64,000 nucleotides of DNA from Pseudoalteromonas luteoviolacea NCIMB 1944 (lineage in GTDB: Bacteria > Pseudomonadota > Gammaproteobacteria > Enterobacterales > Alteromonadaceae). The translations under genes were made by a program, and so were the position numbers. This document shows positions 33,417-42,648 of the stretch, one piece after another. The notes beneath the pieces were generated by a model. The model was not told the origin of the DNA. It saw nothing but the letters and a program-made list of their open reading frames with translations, and did not search any database. The DNA lies in contig NZ_AUXS01000086.1 of assembly GCF_001625565.1 (NCBI RefSeq), positions 1 to 64,000 on the forward strand, read 5' to 3'. Within the stretch, counting starts at the first letter, position 1. The number at the start of each line of letters is the position of its first letter.

Positions 33417-36400
33417 TTAAACATCATTTACCTCACCTGCCTGCACTGTGGATTGCGGCGTAATTGCGTGGCGTAAGATTTGCGCCACATCCGAGACATT
33501 GGCTTTTTCTAGCACGCTGTAATGACCACCGGAGACTGAAAATAGCGGGATATTTTGCAAGCAATAGCGGCGATATTTCGCCAGCGTTTGTTGCCGGTTT
33601 TCACCCCCCATATGGCTTTGTTTAGCCAACAGTAAGGTAATACCGCCATCGTATTTTTGCGACGGCACATACTGCAGCCCCATCAATATCTGTTGTGCAT
33701 AGGCGTGCATTATCTGTTGCAAATACGCCTTGCTGTGCTCAGTTGACACCGCAGCCTCATCGAGTAAGGCCTGCGCCAGTGGTGCAACGACGTCGTCACC
33801 CTGAGCCTGTTTGTGAGCCAGCGTATGTGCCACCTGTTTGTCGCGCACAAAAAATTGGAAAAATGCAGACAAGGATATGTCACCTTGGGCATACAGCTCG
33901 CTGTCCAGCATAAATATATGCACTTTACGGCCAACATTGCGCAGTAAACAGGCCATTTCATACACCACACTGGCCCCCAAGGAGTGCCCCAGCAAATAGA
34001 TAGTTTGTTGCTTGGGGAGCGATGACAGCTGAGTAACATAGTCCTGTGCCATGGCCTGAATGCTGTCGTGCGGCTCACTCTGATCATGAAATCCTCGGTG
34101 GCCAAAACCATAGAGATGCATACAGCCTTGTAGCAGCTTCACCAAGGGGGAAAAACTACTTAACATAGCACCCGCGGCCGGTACGCAGATCAGCGCAGGC
34201 CCAACGCCCTCTGAACCAGAAAGTGACACCATGCCCTGTTCAGCTTGAAGGTGTTCGTCTGCCTGAAAAGCACTTAAATGCGCAGCGAGAGCACGAATAC
34301 TGGTTGCGGCCATTAAGTCTTGGGTGGCAACTTGAATATTGAGTGTCTGGTGAATTTTTTGCTGCCATTGTACCAACTCCACTGAGCTACATTCACTCAA
34401 ATCCAGCGCGCCAGTAAGCGTCAATTGCTGATGCTCAGCCATGCTATCTTGCGCCAACCTCAAAAGTTGCTCCTCAAGCTCAGTATCCGCAGTTGGTTGC
34501 TCAGGGTGGTGCGCTGATTGGCTGGTTTGCTGTTCAAGTTCACCAATCCAATGTCGCGTTGTTTGAAACGGATATCCCGGTAAACTCACTCGTTGCACCC
34601 GTTCACCTTGATACATGTTTTGCCACGCAATAGATAAACCGTTACACCAAAGTGACGCTAACATGCTCAGTTCACGAGATTGTAGCCAACCAGCTACCAC
34701 CGTCTGCAGCGCGGTGTCGCTTTGCAGCAAAGACACAATGGGCGGGCAACTCGCACCCGTGCCTCGATATACGCTGGGGGCAGTGTATTCACCTTGCGCG
34801 ACTTGGGTTAGACACTCAATGAATTCGTCCTTCGAATTGACTACCATGGCTAGCCGCTCATCCATCGCACTGCGCCCCACCTGCAGTGTGTAGGCAACAC
34901 GATACAGCTCAAGTTGAGGTTCACGGTCAAGCCAAGCCAGTAAATTACGTGCTTGAATTGCAATTTGCGGCTGTGTTTTTGCAGACAACAGCATGACATA
35001 AGGGCCATGTGTTTGATGTGCGCTTTGGGTCTCAGGTGCGCGGTATTGCTCAACAATGACATGTGCGTTGACGCCACCAAATCCAAAGGCGTTGATCCCC
35101 GCCACTTTGCGGTCACGCGATGAGTCACTTGACCATGGCTCGGCCATTGAAGGAATATAAAATGGCGACTGTGCAATGTCGATGTGCGGATTTAACTCAT
35201 CACAGTGCAAGTTTGCAACCAACTGATTGTGTTGCATTTGCAAGACAACCTTAAGTAAAGAGGCCATGCCCGATGCCATTTCCATGTGTCCAACATGGGT
35301 TTTAACTGAGGCAAGCGCACAACGGCCCTGTGGCGTCCCCTTAAATGCCTTTGTTAGCGCTTGGAATTCAACGGCATCTCCGATCTCAGTACCGGTTCCC
35401 TGTGCTTCTACGTAACTAACTTGCGCGGGGTCGATGTTTTTCTCTTCATAACACGCTTTGATCAATGCCGCTTGTGAATTGGTGTTCGGTGCTGCAAATC
35501 CGCTCCCTTTACCGGTATAGCCCACTTTGCTGTTACGGATCACGGCAAGGATATTATCCCCATCTTGTTTCGCCTCAGACAAGCGCTTCAATAACACAGT
35601 CGCAACGCCCTCACTGCGCACATAGCCATCTGCATTTGCAGCAAAAGCACGGCACTGACCCTCTTCGCTAAGTAAGCCAGCACGGCTCAAATTGACGTGA
35701 CCTTGTGCTGTCACGATGACGTTGACGCCCCCGACTAAACATAATCGACAGTCACCACTGCGCAGCGCTGTGACAGCCCGGTGCAACGCGACCAGAGCAC
35801 TGGAACACGCGGTCTCAATAGGTTCACTGGGGCCTTTTAGATTCAAAAAATAGCTGATCCGATTTGGCCCTAAAGACGGTGCGTTGATCGGCCCAGACAA
35901 TTCCATCGATGCGCCCTCATCTTGCGCACTGGTCTCATTTTCTGAACCATATCCGCTGGTATGTGCAATACCAATGTACACCCCCGTATTTGACCCTGAC
36001 AGCGATTCCGGCGCATATCCTGCATCTTCAATTGCATGCCACGCACTTTGCAACAGCAACCTTTGCTGCGGATCCATCTGCCTCGCTTCGTGACAGGAAA
36101 TACCAAAAAATCCTGCATCAAACTGATCAATATGCGCTAAAAACCCGCCCCACTTACTGCGTGTGACTCGAGGGTCTTGTTTGGTATCGCCATATACATC
36201 TCGCCAATCCCAGCGCTCTTTCGGTACTTCAGTGACACAGTCTTTGCCTTGTGCCAAATTATCCCAAAATTGCGCAATATCATTGGCACCGGGGAATTGT
36301 CCATCCATACCTATAATAGCGATACTGTCATCATCTTGGTGATCAGCTGGATGGCGAGTTTGTTGCTCGGCCTCTTGGATATCTTCTGCCGGCGCGTTGT

Positions 36401-39400
36401 GCGAAGGCTCGCCGGGCTGTTGTGAATGCACTGTCTTTGCTTTTTCGACATCTTCAACAGGTACTTTCTCATCACGCGGTGAGTCAGACAGGTGCGCAGC
36501 CAGTGCCGACACGGTATTGATGTCATAAAAAATCGTGGGCGCCAGCTCTGCTTGGTAGCGATGGTTGAGCGCCTGAGCTAACTCAGCAAAGCTCACCGAG
36601 TCAAAGCCCAATTGATCCAACGGAGTATGGATGTCGAAGTCATGCTGGGCGATTTTCAACATGTCACTGATCAACACCAACAGGGCTTGTGTTATGTCTG
36701 AACCCACCTCTATTTGCGACTCAACAACGCTCACCGATGGCTGAGCAGGCACCTCACTGCTCACTTGGTGCTGCGTATCACTTAGCAACTCATTTATATG
36801 GTGAGCCAACTCACCTACACAAGTGCACTGATAGAAAACCGTGGTAGACAACTCGACCTCATAGCGAGCACTGAGGGCACTAGCCAACTCTGTCAAAGAC
36901 ACCGAATCAAAGCCGATCTGCTCAAATGTCGTATCTGCATCAATGCTCGCTGCAGGTACTTTGAGCAACTCACTGATCTCACCGATAATATCCCTTTCGT
37001 CACACAACTCGCTTGGCGCCGTTTTAGACATTTGCGCGACAGACTGAGTGGCCCCATGATTGAGCTGTGCTTGTAAATGCGCAACCAGCTCAGCCACTAC
37101 AGTGCACTCATAGAACAACGTCGCGGAGATCTCAACCTCCAATGCCTGATTTAAGTGACTGGCAAACTCTCCCAATGAAACCGAATCGAAACCAATGTCT
37201 GAAAACGCCGTATTACCATCAATGCTTGAAGCTGGTACTTTGAGTAACTCACTGATCAGCGCAATCACGGTATCTTCACTGAGCGAAGGCGCGACCTCAG
37301 TCGTGCTGGGAGGCTGGGACACTGCGGTTGTCTGTTGTGCAGTTGAGCGCTCGTCGTCTTGAGACATATGCGATTGTATGTAGTGAGTTAGCTCATCAAT
37401 TTGAGTGCAGTCATAAAATACACTGACGGGCAGCTCTACCCCGGTCGCTTGGGTCAGCACATTTGCTAACTCGCCGATAGAGACTGAATCAAAGCCAATA
37501 TCAAACAGTGCCGTTGTACCATCAATGCTCGACTGAGGCACTTTCAGTAAATCACTGACTGCACGGATAACATCTTGCACGTTGAAAGACACCACGGCTT
37601 GGCTTTGTGCTGGCTGTTCAGCGGTGTAATACGCATCCACAGCCTGTAATTTTTGTGCGAAGTTTTGGTAGGCTTCCCCCGTACCATACAGAACCAGAAC
37701 CTGTGATACTTGCGCGGCCAACGCGGTCGAAAACGCTTCAAGTCCAGCCTCAGTTGGCAGGGGTATTAATCCTGAAGTCTCTTTTAGCTCACGCATCGCA
37801 TGACGGGGCATACGCATCCCACCGTCTTGCCAAAGCGGCCAGTTGACGGACACACTGTGGCCGAAGCATTCCCCGCGTTTAACACGCAGCGCCCTGTCGT
37901 GGGCAAACCAGTCCATAAATCCGTTTGCCGCTGCATAGTCCGCCTGACCAGGCGCGCCCAGCACACTGCTGACCGAAGAGAACAAGGCAAAAAACCTTAA
38001 ATCACATGTCTGCGTTGCAGCATCCAAATTGACAAGCCCTTGTACTTTTGGTGACAGTACTCGCGCTAGGTGTTGTGGCGATTTTCTGACGATCATGCCA
38101 TCTTGTAATACCCCCGCGGCATGCAAAACCCCGGTGATTTGGCCAAATTTTTCCAACACCTCAGTAATGGCATCTTCCACCTCGTTTAATCGCGTGATAT
38201 CAATCGCTTGATAGTGCACCCTCTCGCCCTGCGCATTGCACTGGGTGAGCCACTGCTGACGCGCTGAGTCCAGCTCGCCTCGACCCCATAGGATCACCGT
38301 GCTGGCTTGGGTCTGGGCAAGAATGGCCTGGGTAAATATTTTGCCAAGGCCACCAAAACCACCACTGATCAGATACACACCTTGCTCTTGCCACGGCGAC
38401 ACGGCTTTTTCAACCGCAGGCAAAGCCTGCCAACGTCTGATGTCACATTGTTGCGACTTTAGTTCAACACAACTGGGTTTGTGTGTTTGGCCATTGCGTA
38501 TGATCTGCTTTTCAGCCTCAGCACCTGAGTCTGCCATGATCACATCAGCAAATTTAATCACGTGCTCGTGAATGGCCGCTTCGAGCATTGGCAACAACCC
38601 CGCATACATGCGCAGCCCTGTACCAGATGACGTCACCACTTGGATGCGCTTTGGCTTGGCTCCTTGATGCTGAATGACTTGTTGTAAAACCGCCAGCAAG
38701 GCCTGTGCATGGTGCTGGTAATGATCTGCACTACACAGAGGTGCGCTTGGCTCTTCGCTCGCTGCATCGATGCACAGCACCTCAGCACTGGCAAAGCGGG
38801 AGCGCAATTGAGCGGACCACTGTGCCGCCTCGCCAAGCAAAACAATCCAGCTTGCATCACCAATAAAGTCACCAGTTGCTGTCGTGTCAGCTAAGGGCAG
38901 CGACCGCCACGTCGGTGAGAAGAATTTAATTTCACCGACAGGTTCTGCTTGCGACGGCCGGCGCTCCTCGGTCTGCACATTTGTCGAAGATGTCGACTGC
39001 TTCATGATCCGCGCAGTATACCCGAGCAATTGTAGGCACACATTGCCCTGTTCATCACACAACGATAAGTCGATGATCTGAGTACTGGCCGTGCGCTGCT
39101 TGGCATCAAGTATGACCCAAACTGATTCTGGCAAGGGGGCATATTCTTTCACTTGATTGAGCACAAAAGGGACCATAGGTCCTTGTTGAGAGTCGGCCTC
39201 GTCTACGCTGGACTGTTCGCCAAAGTAAAAGCCCAAGATGCAATGCAGTGCTGAATCGAGTATTTCTGGGCGCCACTTCATCGCCAGAGGTGACTGCGGC
39301 TGTGATTGCTGCGCTTTTAGCTGTCCCACCACATATGCGCCGCTGCGCTGCAGTGACTCCACCGCTCGAAATGCCGGCCCATAGTCCAGCCCAGCCTGCA

Positions 39401-41714
39401 AAAACTGGTCATAGAAAGCCTGCTTATCAACCTCAATCACCTTACCTGTCGCGCGCAACTGATCTAACTCTGGGACCTTAGGAGCGTCGCGCTCACCTAG
39501 ATTGACAGCCCCACGACAAAAGTCTCCGCTGGATTGATCGAGCAAATCGTAAATTCTAAAGCGCGCACGCTGTCCTACTTGCGGCAGGCAAGACAACTCG
39601 ATCACAACTTGTTTGCTCTGACCATCAAATATCATCGGGCGACGCCAAGTCACATTGTCTATTGAGTAATGTTGATGGTCCTCTAATAAGCTGCTTAGCG
39701 CCTCTCTTACCAACTCCAAATATGCCACGCCAGGCAGGATCGGGGTTTGGTTGACCACATGCTGTGCGATAAAATACTCACTGCCAGTCAAGGGGATAAT
39801 CGATTGCAAAGGCTTCAAATAAGAAGCTGCCTGCTCGCGCACCGGCGCAGTATTCGCAGCCAGCGCTTCAAGCTGTGCTAACGGCGGGTAGGTACGCTCA
39901 ACATCGGTGTCAGGAACCCAGTAACGCTGCTTGGCAAAGGGGTATCCTGGCAAACTCACTTTGCTTGGCAATACGCCGTCATATAAGGCACACCAGTCAA
40001 CTGGGTAACCTTGGATCCACAGCCCTATCAAGGCAGGCCAATCCGTCTCAGACAAGAGATCGGCATACACTAAATTGTTGGCTGTAATAAATTCATCCAA
40101 TGCCTTGCCTTTGATCGTTTCTCCGTACCAGCGCAGGGTCGATTGGCCAATGTCATCAAATGGATGCGCCAACACATAGGCAAGTTGCTGTGTAAGCTCG
40201 TCCACTGAGTTTGCAACAAGGGCAAGTCGGTGCTCATGATGCGTTCTACCCACTTGCAAGGTGCTGGCGATGCGACGAAGATCCTGCACATCGTGGACAC
40301 TCTGGCCGGTGTGTTCAAAGGTGCTGTGCAATTGCTTTACCGCTCTGTGCAGCTGCTCTTTGGTTTTAGCCGACAACACGATATAACTTGGCACAGATGC
40401 GGATTGGTGTTCAGCGTCAGCGGGCGTCGTTGCGACATACTCTTCAACCACCATATGCGCATTCGAACCGCCAGCGCCAAATGCAGAGATACCAGCCACG
40501 CGCTTTTTCCCCTCTGCAACTTGCCAAGGCTGCGCTTCACGTGGCACATCAAACGGAGAGCTATCAAAATCGATATAGGGATTGCGCGTTTGTGAGTGAA
40601 TAGAGGGGACAATGGTTTTATGGTGCATTTGCAGCAAAACCTTGGTTAATCCAGCAATGCCTGATGCACTTTCACAGTGGCCTATATTAGATTTAATGGA
40701 GCCAATTAAACACGCCGTTTCGCCCTGCGCATTTTTGGCCAGATAGCCATCTTTATATGCTCTTTGTAGGCCATCGACTTCAATCACATCTCCTATCGCA
40801 GTGCCTGAACCGTGCGCCTCAATATAACTGATGGGATCAGACGCTGTTTTTGCCAGCGCTTGGCTAATCACCTCTGCCTGTGAAGAAGCTTTTGGCACAG
40901 TATACGTTCTCGACGCGCCACCATGATTAATGGCCGTCGCCAAGATCACCCCATAGATATGATCACCATCTTCGAGTGCATCGTCGAGCGGTTTGAGCAA
41001 CACTGCCCCCACCCCTTCAGAGGCCACATAACCAGTCGCCTTATCACCAAAACTATGACAGCGCCCGGTTTTCGATGAGAAACGCCCCGCACTATGTAAA
41101 ATAAATTTATTGGGGTGCAGCGTCAGGTTGACGCCACCTGCAATAGCGGCTCGACAGTCGCCATTTAGAATGCTTTGACACGCCAAGTGTACCGAGCTGA
41201 TTGAGCCCGAGCACATGGTATCTATGGTCATACTTGGACCGGTAAAATTACAACAGTAAGACACCCGATTGGTGATAGAGGCATTGAGGGCGGAAACCGG
41301 TGTATTGGCCTGACTGTACATCAAATATTCATTGTACTCTACCGCACAAAATACCCCAACGGGCCCCCTTTGTGAGAGTCCTTCACACGAATATCCAGCA
41401 TCTTCAACGGTGTGATAAGCACACTGGAGAAATTGCCTTTCTTGAGGATCGATCAGCTCGGCAACTTTTGGCGCCATATTAAAGAACAGGGAGTCAAACT
41501 GATCGACATCATTGATGAATCCGCCCCATTTACTATAACTTTTACCATACACCCGGTTACCCGGCTGATAATACAAAGCGTGATCCCAGCGCGTTTTTGG
41601 TATTTCCGTGATGGTATCTTTGCCTTGTTTGAGGTTTTCCCACAATTCATCTAGGTTATCTGCGCCTGGGTATTTTCCTGATATCCCAATGATCGCTATT
41701 TTTTGGTTGCTCAC
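33417..41714 (-). CDS. mmpB: MmpB-like PKS with four ACPs, extra KS0 and thioesterase (2765 aa)
   Basis: Order with rough residues: KS1 (Cys168, HGSGT near 301)-DH (HVVNQTPILPG near 654)-KR (near 1117)-four tandem ACPs (GFDSVS in each; Ser near 1409, 1512, 1604, 1705)-KS2 (Cys near 1970, but QGTGT near 2105 in place of HGTGT, so not expected to elongate)-a divergent ACP (ECSSVEL near 2440)-thioesterase (GHSLG near 2577, later D and GGHYS). MmpB of mupirocin, as I recall it, is KS-DH-KR-ACP3-TE and makes the 9-hydroxynonanoic acid part, probably iteratively. The fourth ACP and the KS0-ACP insert are the differences here; TmpB of thiomarinol should be compared. It starts 100 bp after the hydrolase gene. 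Confidence 0.9.
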   Translation of the reverse strand: MSNQKIAIIGISGKYPGADNLDELWENLKQGKDTITEIPKTRWDHALYYQPGNRVYGKSYSKWGGFINDVDQFDSLFFNMAPKVAELIDPQERQFLQCAYHTVEDAGYSCEGLSQRGPVGVFCAVEYNEYLMYSQANTPVSALNASITNRVSYCCNFTGPSMTIDTMCSGSISSVHLACQSILNGDCRAAIAGGVNLTLHPNKFILHSAGRFSSKTGRCHSFGDKATGYVASEGVGAVLLKPLDDALEDGDHIYGVILATAINHGGASRTYTVPKASSQAEVISQALAKTASDPISYIEAHGSGTAIGDVIEVDGLQRAYKDGYLAKNAQGETACLIGSIKSNIGHCESASGIAGLTKVLLQMHHKTIVPSIHSQTRNPYIDFDSSPFDVPREAQPWQVAEGKKRVAGISAFGAGGSNAHMVVEEYVATTPADAEHQSASVPSYIVLSAKTKEQLHRAVKQLHSTFEHTGQSVHDVQDLRRIASTLQVGRTHHEHRLALVANSVDELTQQLAYVLAHPFDDIGQSTLRWYGETIKGKALDEFITANNLVYADLLSETDWPALIGLWIQGYPVDWCALYDGVLPSKVSLPGYPFAKQRYWVPDTDVERTYPPLAQLEALAANTAPVREQAASYLKPLQSIIPLTGSEYFIAQHVVNQTPILPGVAYLELVREALSSLLEDHQHYSIDNVTWRRPMIFDGQSKQVVIELSCLPQVGQRARFRIYDLLDQSSGDFCRGAVNLGERDAPKVPELDQLRATGKVIEVDKQAFYDQFLQAGLDYGPAFRAVESLQRSGAYVVGQLKAQQSQPQSPLAMKWRPEILDSALHCILGFYFGEQSSVDEADSQQGPMVPFVLNQVKEYAPLPESVWVILDAKQRTASTQIIDLSLCDEQGNVCLQLLGYTARIMKQSTSSTNVQTEERRPSQAEPVGEIKFFSPTWRSLPLADTTATGDFIGDASWIVLLGEAAQWSAQLRSRFASAEVLCIDAASEEPSAPLCSADHYQHHAQALLAVLQQVIQHQGAKPKRIQVVTSSGTGLRMYAGLLPMLEAAIHEHVIKFADVIMADSGAEAEKQIIRNGQTHKPSCVELKSQQCDIRRWQALPAVEKAVSPWQEQGVYLISGGFGGLGKIFTQAILAQTQASTVILWGRGELDSARQQWLTQCNAQGERVHYQAIDITRLNEVEDAITEVLEKFGQITGVLHAAGVLQDGMIVRKSPQHLARVLSPKVQGLVNLDAATQTCDLRFFALFSSVSSVLGAPGQADYAAANGFMDWFAHDRALRVKRGECFGHSVSVNWPLWQDGGMRMPRHAMRELKETSGLIPLPTEAGLEAFSTALAAQVSQVLVLYGTGEAYQNFAQKLQAVDAYYTAEQPAQSQAVVSFNVQDVIRAVSDLLKVPQSSIDGTTALFDIGFDSVSIGELANVLTQATGVELPVSVFYDCTQIDELTHYIQSHMSQDDERSTAQQTTAVSQPPSTTEVAPSLSEDTVIALISELLKVPASSIDGNTAFSDIGFDSVSLGEFASHLNQALEVEISATLFYECTVVAELVAHLQAQLNHGATQSVAQMSKTAPSELCDERDIIGEISELLKVPAASIDADTTFEQIGFDSVSLTELASALSARYEVELSTTVFYQCTCVGELAHHINELLSDTQHQVSSEVPAQPSVSVVESQIEVGSDITQALLVLISDMLKIAQHDFDIHTPLDQLGFDSVSFAELAQALNHRYQAELAPTIFYDINTVSALAAHLSDSPRDEKVPVEDVEKAKTVHSQQPGEPSHNAPAEDIQEAEQQTRHPADHQDDDSIAIIGMDGQFPGANDIAQFWDNLAQGKDCVTEVPKERWDWRDVYGDTKQDPRVTRSKWGGFLAHIDQFDAGFFGISCHEARQMDPQQRLLLQSAWHAIEDAGYAPESLSGSNTGVYIGIAHTSGYGSENETSAQDEGASMELSGPINAPSLGPNRISYFLNLKGPSEPIETACSSALVALHRAVTALRSGDCRLCLVGGVNVIVTAQGHVNLSRAGLLSEEGQCRAFAANADGYVRSEGVATVLLKRLSEAKQDGDNILAVIRNSKVGYTGKGSGFAAPNTNSQAALIKACYEEKNIDPAQVSYVEAQGTGTEIGDAVEFQALTKAFKGTPQGRCALASVKTHVGHMEMASGMASLLKVVLQMQHNQLVANLHCDELNPHIDIAQSPFYIPSMAEPWSSDSSRDRKVAGINAFGFGGVNAHVIVEQYRAPETQSAHQTHGPYVMLLSAKTQPQIAIQARNLLAWLDREPQLELYRVAYTLQVGRSAMDERLAMVVNSKDEFIECLTQVAQGEYTAPSVYRGTGASCPPIVSLLQSDTALQTVVAGWLQSRELSMLASLWCNGLSIAWQNMYQGERVQRVSLPGYPFQTTRHWIGELEQQTSQSAHHPEQPTADTELEEQLLRLAQDSMAEHQQLTLTGALDLSECSSVELVQWQQKIHQTLNIQVATQDLMAATSIRALAAHLSAFQADEHLQAEQGMVSLSGSEGVGPALICVPAAGAMLSSFSPLVKLLQGCMHLYGFGHRGFHDQSEPHDSIQAMAQDYVTQLSSLPKQQTIYLLGHSLGASVVYEMACLLRNVGRKVHIFMLDSELYAQGDISLSAFFQFFVRDKQVAHTLAHKQAQGDDVVAPLAQALLDEAAVSTEHSKAYLQQIMHAYAQQILMGLQYVPSQKYDGGITLLLAKQSHMGGENRQQTLAKYRRYCLQNIPLFSVSGGHYSVLEKANVSDVAQILRHAITPQSTVQAGEVNDV

Positions 41715-41814
41715 TCCGATCCCCTTCTGTCAATATTTTGCACCGCCCCAAACCCAAGCTCTTACCAAGCACCGTGGTGGCGATTAAATTCTTTGCAGTT
41801 CGTACTTCGCGTGT

Positions 41815-42648
41815 TTAATGGCCGTTTAAAATTAAGTCTTCGCAGACCTCTGCGGTGTCGGTAAACAGATTGTAATGCCCCCAATTAGCAAAAATTTTAT
41901 ATTCGGCATCCGGAATAATCTCGGCAAGCGCCACGGACTCTTGCCAAGCGACCATATCGTCGTTACCTCCACCGACAATGAAGGTTGGGCAGCTGATCTG
42001 TTCAGTTAAGGTGCGACTGATCTTAAATTCGTGGGTGGTATTGACCAGATGGGCAAACCGTAGAAACGCCTCTTTACCGCTATTGAACGGTGCTTGGATC
42101 ATCTGTTGGTACTGCTTATTATCAATACGCGCCAACTTGTCTTGCATGCTTTTTGTGTTATACGCCACGATATTTTGATGGAGAAAATCAAGCTTTTTCT
42201 CATCGTGGATCAACATGCGGCAAACCTGGCCTATGGTATCACCCGTGAGGCCCGGAGTGCCTTGATTAAAGAAATTCGGCGCATTGAATAGCACCATTTT
42301 TTCGATTAAACATGACTCTTGTGCCGCAGCAACCAAAGCAATTTGGATCCCCGTACACCACGCAACCAAAGTGAATGAGGGCAAGGCTAACTCGGTCACA
42401 ATAGTGGTTAAGTCTTGAACTTGATCCTGCACAGAATACTCGCGAAAACGCTCATCGTATACACCTGGAAATCCCCGACGTCGCCAGGTCACAAAATTAT
42501 GGCCCCGCGCTACCATGGCATCAGACAACGCCTGTGTTATGCAACTGTCTACACCCAGCGCATTGATAAAGACCACAGTTGGCTTGGTGCTATCAAACTG
42601 ATTGAGGTTAACGTCCAGCATTAATCCGTCATGTGCTTGTACTTTCAT
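41815..42648 (-). CDS. mupL: Alpha/beta hydrolase with cysteine nucleophile, MupL-like
   Basis: A 277-aa alpha/beta-hydrolase. The nucleophile elbow reads AWCTG, placing Cys98 where most family members have serine. A later GGGNDDMVAW and a C-terminal WGHYN supply the likely acid and histidine. MupL is annotated as a putative hydrolase in the mupirocin cluster and lies directly after mmpE, the same position as here. Its start codon overlaps the stop of the upstream fusion gene by 4 bp, so the two are translationally coupled. Substrate is unknown; hydrolysis or acyl transfer of a thioester is possible. Confidence 0.82.
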   Translation of the reverse strand: MKVQAHDGLMLDVNLNQFDSTKPTVVFINALGVDSCITQALSDAMVARGHNFVTWRRRGFPGVYDERFREYSVQDQVQDLTTIVTELALPSFTLVAWCTGIQIALVAAAQESCLIEKMVLFNAPNFFNQGTPGLTGDTIGQVCRMLIHDEKKLDFLHQNIVAYNTKSMQDKLARIDNKQYQQMIQAPFNSGKEAFLRFAHLVNTTHEFKISRTLTEQISCPTFIVGGGNDDMVAWQESVALAEIIPDAEYKIFANWGHYNLFTDTAEVCEDLILNGH

